DNA of 64,000 bases, from contig OZ242297.1 in assembly GCA_965207755.1 (NCBI GenBank), positions 1,178,001 to 1,242,000 of the forward strand. Direction: 5' to 3'. The stretch's first letter is position 1. Every line of letters begins with the position of its first letter. Both the position numbers and the translations under genes were made by a program. Origin of the DNA: Aldehydirespirator sp028819505. Lineage in GTDB: Bacteria; Actinomycetota; Acidimicrobiia; Acidimicrobiales; Aldehydirespiratoraceae. The notes under the pieces were generated by a model that worked only from the letters and a program-made list of their open reading frames with translations, searched no databases and had not been told where the DNA came from. Below are positions 36,492 through 44,799 of the stretch, piece by piece.

Positions 36492-37661
36492 CTACTTGAG
36501 AATGTCGAGCACGGACTCGGCTATGGCTTGGCCCAGCAGCGGGGGCACGGCGTTGCCGATCTGTTTGGCGATCTGAGTTCGTGAGCCGGAGAACGAGAAG
36601 TCGTCGTCAAACGACTGCAACCTTGCTCCTTCACGCAGTGTGAGCGCGCGGTCCTGGTACGGGTGGATGCACTTGTTGGAGGCAGGATGCACGAAGTTGA
36701 CCGTAAGCGTGACCGCAGGCTCGTCCGGGTCGAGTCGCGAGTAGCACGACGAGAATCCCGACGTGATCAGGTGCTGCGGCACAGAGGTGATGTTCGAGCC
36801 GGAATGGCGGATGATCTCCAGCATGCGTGCCGAGTGGCCCGTCGCCACATGGAGCTCGAGGCTTTGGGCACGGAGGCGGCGGGCTGCCTGGTAGTCGTTC
36901 TGCGGCGGCAGGTCGTACTGTTCGGCGGTCTCGCCCGCGGCCACTGCGGGGAGGTCGCCGATCGCCTCGATTGCGGTCACCGCGCCGGGCAGTTTGAGTT
37001 CGTCGGACTCGAACAGCCCCGGCTCTGAGGAGGGAGCCGGGGGTACGAGCCGCCGCGCCCGGTTGCGGACACCGATCGTCTTGAACTCGCCTGCGTGGGT
37101 GGGCGTGGGGAACCTCGCTCGGACGCCGTCCTGCGCGCCGATCATCACGAGACGCTCCCGCTTCTGGGGAACGCCGAAGTGGGCGGCGTTGATGATCCGC
37201 CAATCCGACGTATACCCGAGCCCGTCGAAGCACTCCTGTATCTGATCGAGCGTGGTGCCCTGGTTGTGGGTGGCCAGGCCGACAACGTTCTCCATGACGA
37301 ATACCTGTGGCCTGAAGTAGTTGACGTAGGCGGCGAACTCCTCGAAGAGGGAGTTCCGGGGGTCGTCGTCCGCCGCGGACCGGAACGGTCGAATCGAAGA
37401 GAAGCCCTGGCACGGCGGTCCTCCCACGATCACGTCCACGTCACCGCGCGCCAGCCCGGTCCGGTGCGACACGGAGCGAAGCCGCACTTTCCTTATGTCC
37501 GCTTCCAGGGCCACCGCCCGCGAGTGATTGAGTCCGAAGGTGTCCACGGCGACCGGCAGCACGTCGATGCCGTACACCACGCTGAAGGCCCCTGTGTTCT
37601 CGAATCCCTTCGAGAATCCACCCGTCCCGCAGAACAAGTCCATCACCTTCATGCTCGCCAT
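36492..37661 (-). CDS. DNA (cytosine-5) methyltransferase
   Basis: 389 residues, ATG at 37661 (MASMKVMDLFCGTGG). It methylates cytosine C5 in a specific sequence. Motif I FCGTGGFSKGFE, motif IV GGPPCQGFSS with catalytic Cys, motif VI MENVVG, motif VIII QKRERLVMIG, motif IX LREGARLQSF and motif X QIGNAVPP are all present in order, with the target recognition domain between VIII and IX. Complete. It is divergent from a controller-endonuclease gene, which is broken by an insertion element, so it is now an unpaired modification enzyme. AT-content appears higher than in the housekeeping regions, suggesting transfer. Confidence 0.93.
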   Translation of the reverse strand: MASMKVMDLFCGTGGFSKGFENTGAFSVVYGIDVLPVAVDTFGLNHSRAVALEADIRKVRLRSVSHRTGLARGDVDVIVGGPPCQGFSSIRPFRSAADDDPRNSLFEEFAAYVNYFRPQVFVMENVVGLATHNQGTTLDQIQECFDGLGYTSDWRIINAAHFGVPQKRERLVMIGAQDGVRARFPTPTHAGEFKTIGVRNRARRLVPPAPSSEPGLFESDELKLPGAVTAIEAIGDLPAVAAGETAEQYDLPPQNDYQAARRLRAQSLELHVATGHSARMLEIIRHSGSNITSVPQHLITSGFSSCYSRLDPDEPAVTLTVNFVHPASNKCIHPYQDRALTLREGARLQSFDDDFSFSGSRTQIAKQIGNAVPPLLGQAIAESVLDILK

Positions 37662-37701
37662 CCGGGGCCACCTCCATTCCTGAGAAATCAACGGTCCTGG
37701 A

Positions 37702-37715
37702 GAGACTATAGTCTC
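37702..37715. promoter_or_regulatory. C-box-like palindrome GAGACTATAGTCTC
   Basis: A perfect 14-bp palindrome with the GACT-AGTC half-sites typical of C-protein operators of type II restriction-modification systems. It lies in the 92-bp region between the divergent cytosine methylase (start 37661) and the XRE-endonuclease gene (start 37754). The controller domain encoded there would be its likely ligand. Confidence 0.65.
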
Positions 37716-37753
37716 GCCAGCGGCTCCCGTGCTGACACCTACGATCATATGTC

Positions 37754-38506
37754 GTGGATGCGACATCACCGGAGGATCCTGCAGACACGACAGCAAGAGC
37801 GTTCGCTCGCGCCGTGGGCACAATCGTCGCCCGCCTCCGCGGCGAGCGCGGTTGGTCGCTAGAGGATCTGGCAGATGAAGCGGGCCGTCATCGGACCTAT
37901 CTCGGGCTGATCGAGCGAGGCGAGCGACACCTCAGCGTCGCTTCGGCCTTTCGCCTCGCCCAAGCGCTTGGCCTGTCTCTCTCAGATCTCATCCACCTGG
38001 CGGAAGCCCATGTGTCAGGAACGAGGGTTCCCGTCCGATTCCCGCCGCGGGTCTCGCCGCCAAGCGCTGCCCGTGGAGTCGAAGCTGTCAAGCGAGTCGC
38101 CGGATTGAACGAGAATTGGCTCCCCTCTGCCATTGAGGCAACATACGCGACGCTGGACCGCATTGACGAGCAGCTTGTCAATACAGGTTCACGGCCCCTC
38201 GCTGAGGTCGTAGAACTTGCCAACCTGTCTGCGATCGTCGGCAACCTTCTGAGGTCGGCCCTGCTAGGGAACTCCCGCGGGGTGTACAGGAGCAACGCCC
38301 CTCACACGTTTCCTGATCTCGTGTCCCAGTCGGGTGCTTCTAGCGACTTGGAGATCAAGATCGCCCTCGAAGGCAACATGCCGAAGGACCACTTGCCCAA
38401 GCCAGGAGCACACCTACTGTGTCGCTACGTGCTAGCCCTGATCGTTCACGAAGGTGCGGCTGCGGTGGTTGCGGGTCCGCGGAAAAGCCCCTCCGATGTG
38501 GGATGA
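37754..38506 (+). pseudogene. 5' part of an XRE controller-restriction endonuclease fusion, interrupted by an IS element
   Basis: GTG start at 37754. Residues 1-80 form an XRE/C-protein-like HTH (LRGERGWSLEDLADEAGRHRTYLGLIERGERHLSV). Residues ~85-227 look like a type II endonuclease: NLSAIVGNLLRSALLGNSRGVYRSN, PDLVSQSGASSDLEIKIALEGNMPKDHLPKPGAHLLCRYVLA, with a PD-(D/E)xK-like D-x-EIK core. The native frame ends at the insertion point (38435); the tail to 38506 is IS sequence. The 3' part lies at 40125-40352. The family is not certain; the C-terminal GDSGKTAVI motif recalls ScaI-type enzymes. Confidence 0.75.
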
Positions 38507-40124
38507 TGCGTGTTGTAGACCACGTATCTGACCCACGGGAAGGGGCATCTCCGAGATGAAGTCTAACAGTGTTGGCGATGTGAGGGTGACAGGCGGCGGC
38601 GGGCAGGTCGCGGCGTATGGGGGGTTGTTCGTTCTGGGGCGTTTCTGTGATGGTTTGGGGCTGGGGTCTGCGTTGTCGGCTGCGGTTGCGCCGAGGGGTG
38701 AGCGGGCGCCTGTTCATGATCGGGGCAGGGTGCTGGTGCATGCTCTGTTGATGTTGGCGGGCGGCTGGGAGTGCTGCGCGGACATCGAGCATCTGCGGGC
38801 TCAGCCTGTGTTGTTCGGCGAGGTGGCGTCGGACTCGACGCTGTATCGCACGCTGCGGGAGCTGAGCCCTGATGTGGTGGCGAACTTGTTGGCGGCGGCG
38901 GCTGAGGTGCGCGCCGCTGTGTGGGAGCGCGGCGGCGGGGTGTCGGGCGATGCGCCGGTGGTGCTCGACATCGACTCGACGCTGGTGGAGGTCCACTCTG
39001 AGAACAAGCAGGGCGCGGCGGCGCATTTCAAGGGAGGGTTCGGGTTCCATCCGATGCTGTGCGCCGCAGACGGCGAGCCGCTGTCGGTGATGCTGCGCCC
39101 CGGCAACGCGGCCGCCAACAGCATCGGTGACCACATTGCGGTGCTCGACGCGGCTGTGGGGCAGCTTCCCGCCGCGGCGGCGGCCGGGCACCGAGAAGGC
39201 GACGGCGCCGCCGCGGCGGCGCGAAAGATGCAGTTGCGCACAGACGCCGCCGGGTGCTCGACGGAGATCGCGGCCGCCTGCCGGGCCCGCAACATCGAGT
39301 TCTTGTTGACGGCGCGCTCCAACAACGAGGTCACTGCGGCCATAGACCACAGCCGCTTCGACCGCGAGGGCTGGCAGCCGGCGCGGCGCGCCGACGGCGA
39401 GCTCGACGACAGCGCCCAGGTCGCGGACCTCAGCGCCCTCGTCGAGCTCAAAGACTGGCCCCGAGGCACCAGGTTCATCGCCCGCCGCGAGCGGCGCCAC
39501 CCCGGCGCGCAGCGCAGCCTGTTCGACTCGGACCTGTGGCGCTACCGCGGGTTCTACACCGACGCCGCCGGAGACCCCGCCGAACTCGACGCGCACCACC
39601 GCGCCCACGCCTGCGTCGAGGACACCATCGACCGGCTCAAAGACTCCGGCCTTGAGCGCATGCCCTTCAGCGACTACGACGCCAACAGCGCCTGGACCCA
39701 GCTCGTCGCGCTCTCGGCCGCGGTGGTGAGATGGTTCCAGCGACTCTGCCTCACAGGCCCCCTCGCCAAAGCCGCCCCCAAACGCCTCAGATGGCAGCTC
39801 TGGCACGCCCCCGGCAGGCTCGTGCGCTCCGCAAGAACATGGACCCTGCGCACCCTCGACTGGTGGCCCGCCGCCCCCCAACTCCTCGCCGCACACCGCA
39901 ACTGCGGCCCCCCATAACGGCCCACACCGCCCCGAGCGCCACCGGCCGCGAAACCCCTGGCGCCACGCGCCCAAAACCCCAACGAACCCCCCGAAACCGG
40001 CCCGACACTCCAAACAGGCCACAACACCACCGGCGCGAACACCCGCCCCACATACCACCCGCCCCCAAAACACACCAAAATACACTCTCACCGACCGCTC
40101 ACGAATTCTCGTGAACGATTGGGG
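38436..40124. mobile_element. IS1380-type insertion sequence with CTAG target duplication
   Basis: Length 1689 bp. The left end begins CCCTGATCGTTCACGA and the reverse complement of the right end begins CCCCAATCGTTCACGA: 14 of 16 bases agree. CTAG flanks both ends (38432-38435 and 40125-40128), giving a 4-bp target duplication (GCTAG, 5 bp, also fits). One transposase fills it. Precise loss of the element and one CTAG rejoins the flanking codons in frame (RYV-L-A-ERDG). The element appears complete and possibly active. Confidence 0.85.
38556..39917 (+). CDS. IS1380 family transposase
   Basis: 453 residues, ATG at 38556. DDE-type transposase of the DUF4277/IS1380 kind. The catalytic-region features are PVVLDIDSTLVEVHSENKQG (the first Asp), HFKGGFGFHPMLCAADGEPLSVMLRPGNAAAN, EFLLTARSNN and a C-terminal CVEDTIDRLKDSGLERMPFSDYDANSAW with the late Glu/Asp. 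The N-terminal part contains the conserved LFVLGRFCDGLGL and DSTLYRTLREL. Full length, no internal stops, so the element may still move. It lies within the element at 38436-40124. Confidence 0.92.
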   Translation: MKSNSVGDVRVTGGGGQVAAYGGLFVLGRFCDGLGLGSALSAAVAPRGERAPVHDRGRVLVHALLMLAGGWECCADIEHLRAQPVLFGEVASDSTLYRTLRELSPDVVANLLAAAAEVRAAVWERGGGVSGDAPVVLDIDSTLVEVHSENKQGAAAHFKGGFGFHPMLCAADGEPLSVMLRPGNAAANSIGDHIAVLDAAVGQLPAAAAAGHREGDGAAAAARKMQLRTDAAGCSTEIAAACRARNIEFLLTARSNNEVTAAIDHSRFDREGWQPARRADGELDDSAQVADLSALVELKDWPRGTRFIARRERRHPGAQRSLFDSDLWRYRGFYTDAAGDPAELDAHHRAHACVEDTIDRLKDSGLERMPFSDYDANSAWTQLVALSAAVVRWFQRLCLTGPLAKAAPKRLRWQLWHAPGRLVRSARTWTLRTLDWWPAAPQLLAAHRNCGPP

Positions 40125-40352
40125 CTAGCCGAGCGCGACGGCACCTACTCCCGCGGACATCGGGGCAACGTCGTATGGGTCTGGGAAGCCCGTCTCGGAG
40201 AGCTGTCCGAAGAAGACTTCAACACCTCCAACACACCCGGTGACTCAGGCAAGACAGCAGTGATAAGCGCCGGAGCCCTATACCGACTCACCTGCGTCTA
40301 CTACGACGAGCGGTTCCGTCCCATCGCCAACCCCCGTGCTGGCCACTACTAG
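40125..40352 (+). pseudogene. 3' part of the interrupted restriction endonuclease gene
   Basis: From the second CTAG the frame reads LAERDGTYSRGHRG, NVVWVWEARLGELSEEDFN, TSNTPGDSGKTAVISAGALYRL and stops at 40352. Joined to the 5' part without the element, it gives a 301-residue chain with no stop: XRE domain, D-x-EIK core and this C-terminus. The part alone can only be read from a TTG (40119) at the element edge and would lack the catalytic core. Confidence 0.75.
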
Positions 40353-40373
40353 AGCAAGTGCCCCCGGAGTTAG

Positions 40374-40511
40374 TCAGGCCAGCGTTCGCCGGTCGTGTTC
40401 GAGGTTGGACACGGCGCTGGCGTCTACCCCCAGAGCGTCGGCGAGATCCGCGGCCTTGAGTCCCGCGGCCTCTCTCAGCCGCCGGATCTGGCGACCGATG
40501 GACACCTCCAC
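40374..40511 (-). pseudogene. XRE HTH fragment
   Basis: 45 codons from GTG 40511 read VEVSIGRQIRRLREAAGLKA, then ADLADALGVDASAVSNLEHD and RRTLA, then stop. This is a complete first part of an XRE helix-turn-helix with the recognition helix, but it ends where the rest of such a protein should begin. It lies next to the decayed restriction gene and is not a duplicate of its HTH. It is a relic or a very small regulator. Confidence 0.5.
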
Positions 40512-40621
40512 GGCGACAGTATGGGCGAAACTTGTGGAAATCGCAAGTCTTTCTTGGGAAGCACTGGGAAACAAATGGGACAAGTCGCGAGTCCCTATGG
40601 ACAGGTCGCAGTCGTTGGTCG

Positions 40622-41077
40622 CTACTCCCAGTCCCAGGCCCAAACCCGGTCGCAGGCCTCCACACCTGGGTCGAGGGTGTGGTAGTCGGCGGCGTCGGTG
40701 GTGAACAGTGCCCCCTCGGTGGTCAAGCCGGTTGGCGCATCGAGGGTGCCGGCGCAGATGGCGATGTGGTTGGTCTGGTCGGGACGACCCTCCGCGACCT
40801 TCCAGAACAGCGATCCACCGCACTCCCGGCAGAAGCCGTAGGCCACGTTGGGATCGTCGGCCGGGTGGTGCCAGGCCAGTGTGGCGTCGGACACGAACCA
40901 GAGGTCGGAGCGCTTGCAAGCCGATCCGGCCATGAAATGGCCGGTCCAGCGGCGGCAGCGCCAGCAGTGGCAGTTCCAGACCGGGCGGATCGGTCCGTGC
41001 ACCTCGTAGCTGACCGCGCCGCACAGGCAATGGCCCGAGGGCGGCGACTCCGGCTGGGGCTGAGCGTTCTCGTTCAT
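40622..41077 (-). CDS. GFA (glutathione-dependent formaldehyde-activating-like) family protein
   Basis: 151 residues, ATG at 41077. Mss4-like fold with zinc ligands in GHCLCGAVSYEV, NCHCWRCRRWTGHFM and YGFCRECGGSLFWK: six or seven Cys in the family spacing. GFA proteins were named after Gfa of Paracoccus, but most members have no proven activity, and actinobacteria lack glutathione, so a formaldehyde role is doubtful. The C-terminal ATGLTTEGALFTTDAADYHTLDP is also family-typical. It is divergent from the GMC oxidoreductase. Confidence 0.88.
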   Translation of the reverse strand: MNENAQPQPESPPSGHCLCGAVSYEVHGPIRPVWNCHCWRCRRWTGHFMAGSACKRSDLWFVSDATLAWHHPADDPNVAYGFCRECGGSLFWKVAEGRPDQTNHIAICAGTLDAPTGLTTEGALFTTDAADYHTLDPGVEACDRVWAWDWE

Positions 41078-41175
41078 GGCAGTCCCTACGTAGTTGGAGG
41101 CGGGCAGCGGTAGGGTCGCGATTGTTGCACGGCACGGGGCCGGCCGGCGTCCCGGTGCGAGCTCATGAGGTGACC

Positions 41176-42870
41176 ATGGCAGACGACGACCGCCGCTACG
41201 ACTACGTGATCGTGGGCGGCGGCTCGGCCGGCTGCGCGCTGGCCAACCGGCTCAGCGCCGACCCTGGCACCTCGGTGCTGGTGCTGGAGGCGGGCCGGCG
41301 GGACTGGCGCTTCGACGTGTACATACACATGCCCGCGGCGCTGTCGTTCCCCATCGGCAACCGCTTCTACGACTGGCAGTACACCTCCGAGCCCGAGCCC
41401 CACATGGGCGGGCGCCGCGTCTACCACGCCCGGGGCAAGGTGCTGGGCGGGTCGTCCAGCATCAACGGCATGATCTTCCAGCGGGGCAACCCCCTCGACT
41501 ACGAGCGCTGGGCCGCCGACCCCGGCATGCAGCGCTGGGACTACGCCCACTGCCTGCCGTACTTCAAGCGCATGGAGCAGTGCCTGGCCGGCGACGACCA
41601 CAGCGGCCCGCCCGACAGCCGCGGCAGGGGCGCCTACCGCGGCCACCGCGGCCCGCTGGTGCTGGAGCGGGGACCGGCCACCAACCCCCTGTTCGAGGCC
41701 TTCCTGGAGGCCACCGAGCAGGCCGGCCACCCCCGGACCGCCGACGTCAACGGCTACCGCCAGGAGGGCTTCGCCGCCTTCGACCGCAACGTCCACCGGG
41801 GCCGGCGCCTGAGCGCGTCCCAGGCCTACCTGCACCCGGTGCTCAGCCGGCCCAACCTCCACCTCGTCACACGGGCCCTCACCACCAGGATCCTCTTCGA
41901 CGGCGACCGGGCCACCGGCGTCACCTACACCAAGGGCGGCCGCAGCCGGACCGTGAACGCCGGCGAGGTGATCTGCTGCGGCGGGGCCATCAACTCGCCG
42001 CAGCTCCTGCAGCTCTCCGGCGTGGGCCCGGCCGGTCTCCTGCACCGCCACGGCATCGACGTGGTGGCCGACGTTCCCGCGGTGGGCGCCAACATGCAGG
42101 ACCATCTGGAGGTGTACGTGCAGTACGCCTGCAAGCAGCCGGTGTCGATGCAGCCGCACCTGGCCAAGTGGCGCCGCCCCCTGATCGGACTGCAGTGGCT
42201 GGCCCGCCGCGGCCCCGCCGCGACCAACCACTTCGAGGCGGGCGGATTCATCCGCAGCAACGACGACGTCGCCTACCCCAACCTCATGTTCCACTTCCTG
42301 CCCATCGCCATCCGCTACGACGGCTCGGTGCCCGAGGGCGGCCACGGCTACCAGGTGCACGTCGGACCCATGTACAGCAACTCGCGGGGGACGGTGGCCA
42401 TCGTCTCGACCGATCCCCGGACCAAGCCGGCGCTGCGCTTCAACTACCTGTCCACCGACCAGGACCGCCGCGAGTGGGCGGAGGCCGTCCGCCACGCCCG
42501 CCACATCCTCAACCAGCCGGCCATGGACCCGTTCAACGGCGGGGAGGTGTCGCCCGGCCCGGATGTGAGCACCGACGAGGAGGTCCTCGACTGGGTGCGG
42601 CGCGACGCCGAGACCGCGCTGCACCCGTCCTGCACCGCCCGCATGGGCCTGGGCGACGACTCGGCGCTGCACCCGGACTCGCTCGAGGTCCACGGCACCG
42701 CCGGCCTGCGGGTCGTGGACGCCTCGTCGATGCCGTACGTGACCAACGGCAACATCTACGCCCCGGTGATGATGCTGGCCGAGAAGGCCGCCGACCTGAT
42801 CCTGGGCAACACCCCGCTGCCCGCCGAGCCGGTGGACTTCCACCGGGCCGACCCAACCGGTGTGACCTAA
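41176..42870 (+). CDS. GMC oxidoreductase (choline dehydrogenase-like)
   Basis: 564 residues from ATG 41176. FAD-dependent alcohol oxidation. The dinucleotide site YDYVIVGGGSAGCALANRLS is at ~8-27, the GMC signature 1 GKVLGGSSSINGMIFQRG at ~90, and signature 2 GGAINSPQLLQLSGVGPAGLL at ~270; the C-terminal catalytic region has HPSCTARMG and GNIYAPVMMLAEKAADLI. It looks most like BetA (choline to betaine aldehyde), which fits the quaternary-amine genes nearby, but GMC substrates are not readable from motifs. No betaine aldehyde dehydrogenase is adjacent. Confidence 0.85.
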   Translation: MADDDRRYDYVIVGGGSAGCALANRLSADPGTSVLVLEAGRRDWRFDVYIHMPAALSFPIGNRFYDWQYTSEPEPHMGGRRVYHARGKVLGGSSSINGMIFQRGNPLDYERWAADPGMQRWDYAHCLPYFKRMEQCLAGDDHSGPPDSRGRGAYRGHRGPLVLERGPATNPLFEAFLEATEQAGHPRTADVNGYRQEGFAAFDRNVHRGRRLSASQAYLHPVLSRPNLHLVTRALTTRILFDGDRATGVTYTKGGRSRTVNAGEVICCGGAINSPQLLQLSGVGPAGLLHRHGIDVVADVPAVGANMQDHLEVYVQYACKQPVSMQPHLAKWRRPLIGLQWLARRGPAATNHFEAGGFIRSNDDVAYPNLMFHFLPIAIRYDGSVPEGGHGYQVHVGPMYSNSRGTVAIVSTDPRTKPALRFNYLSTDQDRREWAEAVRHARHILNQPAMDPFNGGEVSPGPDVSTDEEVLDWVRRDAETALHPSCTARMGLGDDSALHPDSLEVHGTAGLRVVDASSMPYVTNGNIYAPVMMLAEKAADLILGNTPLPAEPVDFHRADPTGVT

Positions 42871-42974
42871 ATCACACCCCGTCTGACCTCCAATTCGTTG
42901 CAATTCGCGGCGTTCGGCGAAACAATCCCAGGACAGCCGACGATGTGGCGCACACAGGCAGAGGAGGAGCGAGA

Positions 42975-43124
42975 ATGAGCCCGATTCCGTTCAGCAACAC
43001 CAAGGTCAACGCCAACACTGTGTGGCGAGACGCCCTAGGTCCCGGCTATGCCGTAGGCGTGGTCGAGAGCCTGCTGCGGGTGACCGGCGAGGCCGCCGGC
43101 CGCCCCTACCGGGTCCGCGGCTAG
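42975..43124 (+). CDS. Small uncharacterised protein (49 aa)
   Basis: 49 codons from ATG 42975, with a strong GAGGAGGAGCGAGA site just upstream. The product begins MSPIPFSNTKVNANTVW, includes GPGYAVGVVESLL and ends AAGRPYRVRG. No family is recognised and there is no membrane segment. The good ribosome site and polar/hydrophobic balance favour a real gene over a chance frame. It lies alone after the GMC gene; 43125-43379 shows nothing else. Could be a secondary-metabolite-type precursor, but no modifying enzymes are near. Confidence 0.4.
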   Translation: MSPIPFSNTKVNANTVWRDALGPGYAVGVVESLLRVTGEAAGRPYRVRG

Positions 43125-43379
43125 CGGACCACTAGTCAGCACGACGATTCCCCCCGAGGGCGTAAGCCCCTCACCCACCTCGAGGCCCCCGCCGAGATCG
43201 GTCGCCCCCCATCCGATACGGCGAGGGCCTCGACGCGTCCGGCCGCGGCCACCCGCTCGGCCTATGCTTCCCGCTCCTGTTCGCTGCGCTCACGGGCCGC
43301 TCGGGTCACGGCCTCGCTCGGCGCACCGCGAGATGCCCACCCGGCCGCGGCTACCCCTTCGGCGTCTAGGCTCGCCGGT

Positions 43380-44672
43380 GTGGTAGAGCCCGACTTCCTT
43401 CGTTTCGACACTCTCAGCCTTCACGCCGGCCAGCACAGCGATCCGACGACGGGCGCCAGAGCCGTGCCCATCTACTTCACGACCTCGTACTCCTTCGAGG
43501 ACACCGACCACGCGGCCGGGCTGTTCAACCTCGAGATCCCGGGCCACATCTACTCCCGGATCTCCAACCCGACCGTGGCCGTGCTGGAGGAGCGGGTGGC
43601 GGCGCTGGAGGGCGGCGTGGGCGCGGTGGCCACCGCCAGCGGCCAGGCCGCCTTCTTCCTGGCCGTGGCAACCCTGATGGACACCGGCGGCCACATCGTG
43701 GCCAGCCGCAACATCTACGGCGGCACCCACAACATGCTCAACCTGACCCTGCCGCGCTTCGGCATCACCACGACGTTCGTGGACCCCCGCCGTCCTGACG
43801 AATTCGCGGCGGCCATCGGCGCCGACACCCGGCTCGTCTTCGCGGAGACGCTCGGCAATCCCGGCATAGAGGTGCTCGACATCGCGGCGGTGGCCGAAGT
43901 GGCTCATGCCCGCGGGCTGCCCCTCATGGTGGACGCCACGTTCTCGACCCCGTACCTCATCCGCCCCTTCGAGCACGGCGCCGACATCGTGATGCACTCG
44001 GCCACCAAGTTCCTGGGCGGCCACGGCATCGCTCTCGGAGGCGTGCTCGTCGACGGCGGCCACTTCGACTGGGACGCCTCGGGCCTGTTCCCCACGATCA
44101 CCGAGCCCTACGCCGGCTACCACGGCATCAGCTTCAGTGACGAGTTCGGTCCCAGCGCCTTCATCAGCCGGGCCCGGGCGGAGGGGCTGCGCGACTTCGG
44201 CGCCTGCATGAGCCCGGCCAACGCCTTCCAGATCCTTCAGGGCGTCGAGACGCTGCCGCTGCGGATGCAGCGCCACGTGGCCAACACCGAGGCCGTGGCC
44301 GAGGCACTGGCCGCCGACGACGCGGTGACCTGGGTCAAGTACCCGTCCCTGTCGAGCCACCCCGACCACGAGCTGGCCCGCCGGCTCTATCCGAGAGGAA
44401 CCGGGGCCATCCTGAGCTTCGGCGTCGCCGGAGGGCGCGACGCCGGGGCCAAGTTCATCGCCGCGGTCCGCCTGGCCTCGCACCTGGCCAACGTGGGCGA
44501 CGCCAAGACGCTGGTGATCCACCCGGCCAGCACCACCCACCAGCAGATGTCGGCCGAGGACCTGGCCGCGTCCGGGGTGGGGGAGGACCTCGTGCGGATC
44601 TCGGTGGGGCTGGAAGACCCCCGCGACATCGTCGAGGACCTGGAGCGGGCCCTCAAGGCGTCGCAGCGCTAG
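43380..44672 (+). CDS. O-acetylhomoserine aminocarboxypropyltransferase-like PLP enzyme
   Basis: 430 residues, GTG at 43380. Cys/Met-metabolism PLP-dependent enzyme of the MetY type, making homocysteine or methionine from O-acetylhomoserine and sulfide or methanethiol. Family features: TLSLHAGQHSDPTTGARAVPIYFTTSYSF at the N-terminus, SRISNPTVAVLEERVAALEGG, the PLP Lys in HSATKFLGGHG (~residue 207), and the C-terminal DAKTLVIHPASTTHQQ. Full length. A class 2 hairpin lies 31 bases after the stop. No other sulfur gene is adjacent. Confidence 0.93.
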   Translation: MVEPDFLRFDTLSLHAGQHSDPTTGARAVPIYFTTSYSFEDTDHAAGLFNLEIPGHIYSRISNPTVAVLEERVAALEGGVGAVATASGQAAFFLAVATLMDTGGHIVASRNIYGGTHNMLNLTLPRFGITTTFVDPRRPDEFAAAIGADTRLVFAETLGNPGIEVLDIAAVAEVAHARGLPLMVDATFSTPYLIRPFEHGADIVMHSATKFLGGHGIALGGVLVDGGHFDWDASGLFPTITEPYAGYHGISFSDEFGPSAFISRARAEGLRDFGACMSPANAFQILQGVETLPLRMQRHVANTEAVAEALAADDAVTWVKYPSLSSHPDHELARRLYPRGTGAILSFGVAGGRDAGAKFIAAVRLASHLANVGDAKTLVIHPASTTHQQMSAEDLAASGVGEDLVRISVGLEDPRDIVEDLERALKASQR

Positions 44673-44702
44673 GGGGCGGCGAGGCGATGGGTACGCTGAC
44701 CG

Positions 44703-44752
44703 GGAATTGGCAGCGCAGGGTGCCCGTTCGGGCGCTCGCCGCTGCCAATTCG
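44703..44752 (+). repeat. Class 2 GAATTGGCAGC hairpin after metY-like gene
   Basis: Perfect 11-bp arms GAATTGGCAGC (44704-44714) and GCTGCCAATTC (44741-44751) enclose an inner GCCCGTTCGGGC hairpin. The outer arms match those at 897, 15258 and 20019; the inner GTTC-loop hairpin matches the 20018 copy. The element precedes the alpha/beta hydrolase gene. Confidence 0.9.
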
Positions 44753-44799
44753 ATGCGGGCGACCGGATAGTCCGTCCGCGCGGGCGTGCAGGGACTGTC

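Noticed and set aside
30115..37715. DISARM or BREX system
   Set aside because: A PLD-helicase, methylases and a ParB-like gene are present, but no drmB-, pglZ- or brxC-like gene is seen.
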